Shown: piece by piece, positions 57,712-64,000 of the stretch
Layout of the letters: each line of letters opens with the position of its first letter
How positions within the stretch are numbered: position 1 is the first letter of the stretch
Origin: Cellulosimicrobium cellulans
GTDB lineage: Bacteria > Actinomycetota > Actinomycetes > Actinomycetales > Cellulomonadaceae
Assembly: GCF_006539945.1 (NCBI RefSeq)
Contig: NZ_BJNZ01000002.1
Span: forward strand, 1-64,000
DNA length: 64,000 nucleotides
Reading direction: 5' to 3'
The notes under the pieces: generated by a model
Databases searched by the model: none
Seen by the model: the letters and a program-made list of their open reading frames with translations, nothing else
Told to the model about the DNA's origin: nothing
Program-made: the position numbers and the translations under genes

Positions 57712-58549
57712 GAGCTGCACCTGGCCCGGGGGCGGCGTCCGGCGGGCCGTACCGCTCGACGAGGTCCCGGAAGGACGCGGCGGCGACCGCCCGCGCGGCC
57801 GCACGGTCGCCGTCATGCCGGTCCCCTGCCGCGGACGCGAGGGACAGCTCCTCGGACACGAACCGCGAGAGCGGAACCGGCACCGCTCCCGCGCCCATCT
57901 CGCGCGAGACCGCCTTGCGCGCGACCAGGTCCGACGCCGCGCGCACCACGTCGTCCGGCACCTCACCCTCCACGAGCAGGGTGGCGAGGTCCATCGGCGG
58001 CACCGCGTCGTCCCGACGAACGCGCAACCATCGCGACGTCGCCGCGGGGCGCACGGCGTAGAAGACCTTCTTGAGCGGCACCTCGCGGTCCGTCCACCAC
58101 CGGTCCCGCTGACCGAGCGCGACGTGCAGGTAGTGCCTCCGCAGCGCGTCGCGGTCGACCACCCGCCCCGCGAGCGCGAGCAGGTCGGCCCGGAACTCGG
58201 CGTCCCCCCGGTACACGATCGGCGACCGCAGCCACTCGAGCAGCGTCGCGTTGCCGCGCACGAGCAGGCGCACCGCCTTGATCAGGTCCCAGCCGTTCAC
58301 GTCGAGCACCGCGTCCAGCGGCGTCTCGACGACGTCGCGCCGCGGCCACGGGTCCAGGTAGTCCGCCACCGGCCGCACGTAGACGAACCGGCAGTCGTAG
58401 TCCGAGTCCGGCGAAGGGAACCCCCAGGCACGGCTCCCGCTCTCCACCGCGAGCGGCATGGCGACCTGCTCGTCGCGCACGACCGCGTCCAGCCGTGCGT
58501 CGACCCGACGCACGACCGCAGGTTCCAGGGAGTCCGGCACGGCACGCAT
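57683..58549 (-). CDS. COG3541-type predicted nucleotidyltransferase
   Basis: A 288-residue protein of the polymerase-beta-like nucleotidyltransferase superfamily, COG3541 group. The catalytic pattern is ESGSRAWGFPSPDSDYDCRFVYVRP (Gly-Ser and two Asp), followed by an alpha-helical domain with LIKAVRLLVRGNATLLEWL and KKVFYAVRPA. Known relatives occur in cellular and phage genomes; the substrate is unknown. Its 3' end overlaps the convergent GT4 gene by 29 bases. TACCGT ends 6 bases before the ATG, so a leaderless message is possible. Confidence 0.82.
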   Translation of the reverse strand: MRAVPDSLEPAVVRRVDARLDAVVRDEQVAMPLAVESGSRAWGFPSPDSDYDCRFVYVRPVADYLDPWPRRDVVETPLDAVLDVNGWDLIKAVRLLVRGNATLLEWLRSPIVYRGDAEFRADLLALAGRVVDRDALRRHYLHVALGQRDRWWTDREVPLKKVFYAVRPAATSRWLRVRRDDAVPPMDLATLLVEGEVPDDVVRAASDLVARKAVSREMGAGAVPVPLSRFVSEELSLASAAGDRHDGDRAAARAVAAASFRDLVERYGPPDAAPGPGAALRPAPAAGR

Positions 58550-58687
58550 CCCGCGACGGTAGGGCCGCGACGAGCTCCGTGTCGCGCGCTTTCCGTGCCC
58601 GGCGACGCACCGGAGGCGACGGCCCGGGCCTCCTCCTCGGGGCGACCCGCCGGGGCGGCTCGACGACACTGCCGGACCGGGAGACGA

Positions 58688-58725
58688 CCGACGGCGGCGC
58701 CCCCGGGAAGGGGCGCCGCCGTCGG
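58688..58725 (-). terminator. pyk terminator
   Basis: A perfect 16-base-pair stem (58688-58703 with 58710-58725, 6-base loop) lies 38 bases past the pyk stop on the minus strand. It separates pyk from the nucleotidyltransferase gene. Confidence 0.8.
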
Positions 58726-58763
58726 GCTCTGCGCGAAGACGCGCCCTCACGGGCGCGACCGCG

Positions 58764-60194
58764 TCAGGCGCGCGTGTCGGAGTGGTCGCCGATCTTGTGC
58801 ACGAGGATCGAGTTCGTCGTGCCCGGCTGGCCCACGGGGGCGCCGGAGACGACGACCACGAGGTCGCCGACCTCGGCGAGGCCGTTGGCCTGGAGGGTCG
58901 TGTCGACCTGGCCGACCATCGCGTCCGTGTTCTCCACCTCGGGCACCTGGTACGTCTGGGTGCCCCACGTGAGCGACAGGACGTTGCGCACGTGCTCGCG
59001 CGGCGTGAAGGCGAGCAGCGGGATGGACGAGCGCAGGCGCGACATGCGGCGCGCGGAGTCGCCCGACTGCGTGAACGTCGCGAGGTACTTCGCGCCCAGG
59101 ATCTCGCCGATCTCGGCAGCGGCACGCGTGATGGCGCCACCGCGCGTGTGCGGGGTCGAGCCGAGCGGCGCGATGCGCTCGCGGCCGGCCTCCTCCGTCG
59201 CCTCGATGATGCGGGCCATCGTCTGGACCGTGAGGATCGGGTACTCGCCCACGCTGGTCTCGCCCGAGAGCATGACCGCGTCGGCGCCGTCGAGGACGGC
59301 GTTGGCGCAGTCGGACGCCTCGGCGCGCGTCGGGCGCGGCGAGTTCGTCATGGACTCGAGCACCTGCGTCGCGACGATGACGGGCTTGGCGTTGCGACGC
59401 GCGAGCTCGACGATGCGCTTCTGGACGAGCGGGACCTGCTCGAGCGGGAGCTCGACCGCGAGGTCGCCGCGGGCGACCATGACGCCGTCGAACGCGTCGA
59501 CGATCTCGGCGAGGTTGTCGACGGCCTGCGGCTTCTCGATCTTGGCGACGACGGGGACCGTGCGGCCCTCCTCGTCCATGATCCGCTTGACGTCCTCGAA
59601 GTCCTTCGCGGACCGCACGAACGACAGCGCGATGATGTCGGCACCGAGCTTGAGCGCCCAGCGCAGGTCGTCCTGGTCCTTCTCGGACAGCGCCGGCACG
59701 GAGACGGCGACGCCCGGGAGGTTCAGGCCCTTGTTGTTCGACACCGGGCCGGCGACCTCGACGCGCGTCACGACGCGCGGGCCCTCGACGGCGGTGACGC
59801 GGACGAGCACCTTGCCGTCGTCGATGAGGATCGGGTCGCCGACGCGCGCGTCGCCGGGCAGGCCCTTGTGCGTCGTGGAGACGAGCTCCTTGGTGCCGAC
59901 GACGTCCTCGGTCGTGATCGTGAAGGTGTCACCCTCCTCGAGCCAGTGCTTCTCGTCGCCCGCGAAGCGGCCCAGACGGATCTTCGGCCCCTGGAGGTCG
60001 ACGAGGACCGCCACGGAGCGGCCCGACTCGGCGGCGGCCTCGCGCACGCCGTGGTAGACGGCCGCGTGCTCCTCGGCGCTGCCGTGGCTGCGGTTGATCC
60101 GCGCCACGTCCATGCCCGCGTCGACGAGCGCGCGGAGCTGCTCCTTCGACTCGGTCGCGGGTCCGATGGTGCAGACGATCTTTGCTCTGCGCAT
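58764..60194 (-). CDS. pyk: Pyruvate kinase
   Basis: Pyk converts phosphoenolpyruvate to pyruvate with ATP synthesis. The 476-residue protein has the N-terminal RRAKIVCTIGPAT, LVDLQGPKIRLG, the catalytic Lys region PVVAKIEKPQAV, MVARGDLAVELP and the MLSGETSVGEYP motif. The segment usually written NFSHG or NLSHG reads NRSHG here. The ATG has GGAGAT directly before it, with AGAGG at a better 8-base spacing. It stands upstream of no other glycolytic gene and is preceded on the same strand by gltBD. Confidence 0.97.
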   Translation of the reverse strand: MRRAKIVCTIGPATESKEQLRALVDAGMDVARINRSHGSAEEHAAVYHGVREAAAESGRSVAVLVDLQGPKIRLGRFAGDEKHWLEEGDTFTITTEDVVGTKELVSTTHKGLPGDARVGDPILIDDGKVLVRVTAVEGPRVVTRVEVAGPVSNNKGLNLPGVAVSVPALSEKDQDDLRWALKLGADIIALSFVRSAKDFEDVKRIMDEEGRTVPVVAKIEKPQAVDNLAEIVDAFDGVMVARGDLAVELPLEQVPLVQKRIVELARRNAKPVIVATQVLESMTNSPRPTRAEASDCANAVLDGADAVMLSGETSVGEYPILTVQTMARIIEATEEAGRERIAPLGSTPHTRGGAITRAAAEIGEILGAKYLATFTQSGDSARRMSRLRSSIPLLAFTPREHVRNVLSLTWGTQTYQVPEVENTDAMVGQVDTTLQANGLAEVGDLVVVVSGAPVGQPGTTNSILVHKIGDHSDTRA

Positions 60195-60214
60195 ATCTCC
60201 AGCCTCTAGTCTTC

Positions 60215-60235
60215 CGACCGGCCGGGAGCCGGTCG
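60215..60235 (-). terminator. Hairpin between gltD and pyk
   Basis: CGACCGGC (60215-60222) pairs with GCCGGTCG (60228-60235) over a 5-base loop, 72 bases after the gltD stop and 20 bases before the pyk start. It may end the gltBD transcript or lie in the pyk leader. Confidence 0.45.
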
Positions 60236-60306
60236 TCGCGGGGTGCCCCTCCCTAGGATGCCCCGCTCATCGTCCCGGCGCCGGACACCCGACGTCGGGG
60301 TGCACG

Positions 60307-61773
60307 TCAAGCGCGCAAGGACACGGTGTTCGCGCGCACGGGCGCGGGCAGCTCGGTCCCTCCCTGAAGGTAGGCGTCGACGGAAGCCGCCGCCGCCCGA
60401 CCCTCGGCGATCGCCCACACGATCAGCGACTGCCCACGACCCGCGTCGCCGGCCACGAAGACCCCCGGCAGCGACGACGCGAAGTCGTCGCCGCGCGCCA
60501 CGAGGCCGCGGCTCGTGAGGTCCGTGCCGGCCTGGGTCGTGATGGTCGCCGTCTCCGGCCCGGTGAAGCCCATCGCGACGAGCACGAGGTCCGCGGGGAT
60601 CTCGCGCTCGGTGCCCTCCTTGGGCACGCGACGGCCGTCGGGCAGGTACTCGGTCTCCGCGACGCGCAGCGCGCGCACGGCTCCGTCCTCGTCGCCCAGG
60701 AACTCGACGGTCGACGCGAGGAACTCGCGCTCGCCGCCCTCCTCGTGGGACGAGGACACCTCGAACAGGATCGGGTCCGTCGGCCACGGCTGGGTCGCGG
60801 ACCGCTCGAGCGGCGGCTGCTTGCCGATCGCGAGCGTCGTCACGCTCGCCGCGCCCTGGCGCAGCGAGGTGCCGAGGCAGTCCGACCCGGTGTCGCCGCC
60901 ACCGATGACGATGACGTGCTTGCCGGTGGCCGTGATCTGGTCGGCCACCTCGCGACCGGCCACGACGGCGTTCGCCTGGTGCAGGAAGTCCATGGCGAAG
61001 TGGATGCCGTCGAGCTCGCGACCGGGGATCGACAGGTCGCGCGGGACGGTCGCGCCCGTGGCGACCACGACGGCGTCGTACCGTGCGCGCAGGTCGTCCC
61101 ACGTGATGTCGACGCCGATCTCGACGCCCGGGCGGAAGCGCGTTCCCTCGGCCTCCATCTGCGCGACGCGTCGGTCGATGTGCAGCTTCTCGAGCTTGAA
61201 GTCGGGGATGCCGTAGCGCAGCAGCCCGCCGATCGCGTCGTCCCGCTCGTACACGGCGACCGTGTGGCCGGCGCGCGTGAGCTGCTGCGCCGCGGCGAGC
61301 CCGGCGGGACCGGAACCCACGACGGCGACGGTCGACCCCGTGAGGCGCTGCGGCACCTGCGGCGTGACGTAGCCGCGGGCGAACGCCTCGTCGATGATCG
61401 AGACCTCGACGTTCTTGATGGTGACGGCCGGCTGGTTGATGCCGAGCACGCAGCTCGACTCGCACGGTGCCGGGCACACGCGACCGGTGAACTCCGGGAA
61501 GTTGTTCGTCTCGTGCAGGCGGTCGATCGCGTCCGCCCACTGGTCGCGGTAGACGAGGTCGTTCCACTCCGGGATGAGGTTGCCGAGCGGGCACCCCTGG
61601 TGGCAGAACGGGATGCCGCAGTCCATGCAGCGTCCCGCCTGCTCCTTGAGGAAGACCTGGCCCTCCTCGAGGTGCGCGTGCACGTCCTTCCAGTCCCGCA
61701 GGCGCACGGCCACCGGGCGGTTGGGCGGGAGCTCACGCTCCCGCACCTTCAGGAATCCGCGGGGGTCAGCCAC
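60307..61773 (-). CDS. gltD: Glutamate synthase small subunit
   Basis: GltD is the NAD(P)H-oxidising flavoprotein subunit of glutamate synthase and passes electrons to GltB. The 488-residue protein has two Cys clusters for 4Fe-4S centres ([17 protein letters not shown] and [12 protein letters not shown]), the FAD motif [12 protein letters not shown], and the NADPH motif [11 protein letters not shown]. Start is GTG with GGAGG 6 bases upstream and lies 8 bases inside the end of gltB, so the two subunits are translated together. Confidence 0.96.
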   Translation of the reverse strand: MADPRGFLKVRERELPPNRPVAVRLRDWKDVHAHLEEGQVFLKEQAGRCMDCGIPFCHQGCPLGNLIPEWNDLVYRDQWADAIDRLHETNNFPEFTGRVCPAPCESSCVLGINQPAVTIKNVEVSIIDEAFARGYVTPQVPQRLTGSTVAVVGSGPAGLAAAQQLTRAGHTVAVYERDDAIGGLLRYGIPDFKLEKLHIDRRVAQMEAEGTRFRPGVEIGVDITWDDLRARYDAVVVATGATVPRDLSIPGRELDGIHFAMDFLHQANAVVAGREVADQITATGKHVIVIGGGDTGSDCLGTSLRQGAASVTTLAIGKQPPLERSATQPWPTDPILFEVSSSHEEGGEREFLASTVEFLGDEDGAVRALRVAETEYLPDGRRVPKEGTEREIPADLVLVAMGFTGPETATITTQAGTDLTSRGLVARGDDFASSLPGVFVAGDAGRGQSLIVWAIAEGRAAAASVDAYLQGGTELPAPVRANTVSLRA

Positions 61774-64000
61774 GGGCCACCTCCAAGATCTGGTCCCACA
61801 CACCCGGAGCCGCGGGGTCGAGCCCGGCCGACTCGGCCTTCTCGAGCGCCGAGCGCATGCGGGCGAAGTCGGTCGGCAGCACGCGCGTGAAGCGCTGGAC
61901 AGCCGCGGGGAAGTCCTCGAGGAGCTCGGCCGCGAGCGGCGACCGGGTCTCCTCGTGGTGACGACGCACGAGCTGCTCGACGAGCGCCACCTCGGCGTCC
62001 TCGAGCGGGCTCAGACCGAGCTCGCCCGTCGCGAGCGCGCTCGTGTTCACGGCACCCTCCCGCAGGTCGAGCACGTACGCGGTGCCGCCGGACATGCCGG
62101 CGCCGAAGTTGCGCCCGGTCGGGCCGAGCACGACCACCGTGCCGCCCGTCATGTACTCGCAGCCGTGGTCGCCCACGCCCTCGACGACGAGGGTCGCGCC
62201 CGAGTTGCGGACGCCGAAGCGCTCCCCGACGCGACCGCGCAGGAAGATCTCGCCGGATGTCGCGCCGTAGCCGATGACGTTGCCCGCCACGACGTTGCTC
62301 GACCCGGTGAGGACCGCGTTGCGGTCCGGGCGCACGACGATCCGCCCGCCCGACAGGCCCTTGCCGACGTAGTCGTTCGCGTCGCCGAACAGGCGCAGCG
62401 TGACGCCGCGCGGGAGGAACGCGCCGAGCGACTGGCCGGCGGACCCGGTGAGGGTCACGTCGATCGTGTCGTCGGGCAGGCCCTCACCGCGGAACCGCTT
62501 GGTCACCTCGTGACCGAGCATCGTGCCCACGGTGCGGTTGACGTTGCGCACCGGCAGCGAGATCCGCACCGGCTCGCGCCGCTCGAGCGCGTCCTCGGCC
62601 AGCGCGACGAGCTGGTTGTCGAGCGCCTTCTCCAGGCCGTGGTCCTGCGTCGTGGTGTTCCGCAGCGACGCGCCCTCGACGGGGACGGGCTTCTCGAGGA
62701 TGGGCGCGAGGTCGAGACCCTGCGCCTTCCAGTGGTCGATCGCCTGCCGCGTGTCGAGGTACTCGACGTGGCCGATCGCCTCCTCGATGCTCCGGAACCC
62801 GAGGCGCGCCAGGTACTCGCGCACCTCCTCCGCGATGAACTCGAAGAAGTTCACGACGAACTCCGGCTTACCCGTGAACCGCGCCCGCAGCTCGGGGTTC
62901 TGCGTCGCGACGCCGACCGGGCACGTGTCCAGGTGGCAGACGCGCATCATGACGCAGCCCGAGACGACCATGGGGGCGGTGGCGAAGCCGAACTCCTCGG
63001 CGCCGAGCAGCGCCGCCACGACGACGTCGCGGCCGGTCTTCATCTGGCCGTCGACCTGGACGACGATGCGGTCGCGCAGGTTGTTGAGCACGAGGGTCTG
63101 CTGGGTCTCGGCGAGGCCGATCTCCCACGGCGTGCCCGCGTGCTTGAGCGACGTCAGCGGGCTCGCGCCCGTGCCGCCGTCGTGGCCCGAGATGAGGACG
63201 ACGTCCGCGTGCGCCTTGGACACGCCCGTCGCGACCGTCCCGACGCCGAACTCGGAGACGAGCTTGACGTGGATGCGCGCCGCCGGGTTCGCGTTCTTCG
63301 CGTCGTGGATGAGCTGCGCGAGGTCCTCGATCGAGTAGATGTCGTGGTGCGGCGGCGGCGAGATGAGCCCGACGCCCGGCGTCGAGTGCCGGGTCTTGGC
63401 GACCCACGGGTACACCTTGTGGCCCGGGAGCTGACCGCCCTCGCCGGGCTTGGCGCCCTGGGCGAGCTTGATCTGGATGTCGTCCGCGTTCGTCAGGTAC
63501 TCGCTCGTGACGCCGAAGCGCCCCGACGCGATCTGCTTCACCTTGGAGCGACGCTCCGGGTCGTACAGGCGCTCCGGGTCCTCGCCGCCCTCGCCGGTGT
63601 TCGACCGGCCGCCCAGACGGTTCATCGCGATCGCGAGGGTCTCGTGCGCCTCCGCGGAGATCGACCCGTAGGACATGGCGCCCGTGTTGAAGCGCTTGAC
63701 GATCTCGCTCACGGGCTCGACCTCGTCGAGCGGGACCGCGGGGCGCTCGCCCTCCCGCAGCGCGAGGAGGCCACGCAGCGTCATGAGCCGCGAGGACTGC
63801 TCGTCCACGCGGTGCGTGTACTGGCGGAAGATGTCGAACCGGCGCTCGCGCGTCGAGTGCTGGAGGCGGAACACCGTCTCCGGGTCGAACAGGTGCTCCT
63901 CGCTGTCCCGGCGCCACTGGTACTCGCCGCCCGTCGTGAGGCGCACGTGCGGGCGGTGGTTGCCGGACTTGGGGTACGCGTCGACGTGGCGCGCCGCGAC
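61766..64000 (-). CDS. gltB: Glutamate synthase large subunit, C-terminal part
   Basis: The visible 744 residues are the C-terminal half of GltB, which makes two glutamates from glutamine and 2-oxoglutarate. The frame is open to the window edge, beginning in [15 protein letters not shown]. The FMN-barrel ([46 protein letters not shown]) and the 3Fe-4S cysteines [15 protein letters not shown] are present, followed by the GXGXG structural domain ([11 protein letters not shown]). The N-terminal glutaminase domain lies outside the window. gltD overlaps its 3' end. Confidence 0.97.
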   Translation of the reverse strand, partial: VAARHVDAYPKSGNHRPHVRLTTGGEYQWRRDSEEHLFDPETVFRLQHSTRERRFDIFRQYTHRVDEQSSRLMTLRGLLALREGERPAVPLDEVEPVSEIVKRFNTGAMSYGSISAEAHETLAIAMNRLGGRSNTGEGGEDPERLYDPERRSKVKQIASGRFGVTSEYLTNADDIQIKLAQGAKPGEGGQLPGHKVYPWVAKTRHSTPGVGLISPPPHHDIYSIEDLAQLIHDAKNANPAARIHVKLVSEFGVGTVATGVSKAHADVVLISGHDGGTGASPLTSLKHAGTPWEIGLAETQQTLVLNNLRDRIVVQVDGQMKTGRDVVVAALLGAEEFGFATAPMVVSGCVMMRVCHLDTCPVGVATQNPELRARFTGKPEFVVNFFEFIAEEVREYLARLGFRSIEEAIGHVEYLDTRQAIDHWKAQGLDLAPILEKPVPVEGASLRNTTTQDHGLEKALDNQLVALAEDALERREPVRISLPVRNVNRTVGTMLGHEVTKRFRGEGLPDDTIDVTLTGSAGQSLGAFLPRGVTLRLFGDANDYVGKGLSGGRIVVRPDRNAVLTGSSNVVAGNVIGYGATSGEIFLRGRVGERFGVRNSGATLVVEGVGDHGCEYMTGGTVVVLGPTGRNFGAGMSGGTAYVLDLREGAVNTSALATGELGLSPLEDAEVALVEQLVRRHHEETRSPLAAELLEDFPAAVQRFTRVLPTDFARMRSALEKAESAGLDPAAPGVWDQILEVARG

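Overview
The window is high-GC DNA (about 70 percent or more by eye) with dense, often overlapping genes, GTG starts and GC-rich hairpin terminators. Lineage markers (WhiA, RbpA, OpcA, an ANTAR response regulator, an LATTG sorting signal) point to an actinobacterium. The gene order and sequence flavour suggest Micrococcales, close to Cellulomonadaceae or Promicromonosporaceae; the family is inferred. This is core chromosome. I saw no insertion sequences, phage genes or CRISPR arrays.

1-11062 (minus strand): a tightly packed string reads xerD, parA-like, scpA, scpB, an RluB-type pseudouridine synthase, chorismate mutase, cmk, a PlsC-like acyltransferase, an EamA transporter, a DUF1801 protein, der and a cut-off membrane protein. 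Many junctions are 4-base GTGA or ATGA overlaps. ctaB (heme O synthase) follows separately. 11350-18964 (plus strand): tkt, tal, zwf, opcA, pgl and an O-methyltransferase form a pentose-phosphate cluster with internal terminators and no pgi. 19005-28740 (minus strand): uvrC, rapZ, yvcK and whiA lead into gap-pgk-tpiA, then secG and rbpA. The glycolytic operon has strong hairpins between its cistrons.

28857-39321: an OsmC protein, uvrA (LexA-type box over its promoter), an MBL-fold hydrolase, a YciI protein, a kinase-fold gene, two terC genes and uvrB. The terC pair and the kinase-fold gene appear to form one operon. It lies behind a clear yybP-ykoY (manganese) riboswitch whose 3' strand can pair either in P1 or with the Shine-Dalgarno sequence. 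This is the most interesting unit in the window.

39567-53806: an LATTG-anchored surface protein, pcp-coaE-marR, an ABC exporter divergent from marR over a three-half-site operator, rpsA, pfkA, a methyltransferase, polA divergent from a thioesterase with a 19-base gap, a GNAT protein and an ANTAR regulator. 53944-64000: a tRNA with a CAA (Leu) anticodon but a short variable loop, a GH92-GT4 gene pair, a COG3541 nucleotidyltransferase, pyk, gltD and the 3' part of gltB, which runs off the window.

Functionally the window holds most of lower glycolysis (pfkA, tpiA, gap, pgk, pyk), the pentose phosphate pathway, nucleotide excision repair (uvrA, uvrB, uvrC, with polA to fill gaps), chromosome segregation (xerD, scpA, scpB, parA-like), glutamate synthesis and Mn2+ homeostasis.
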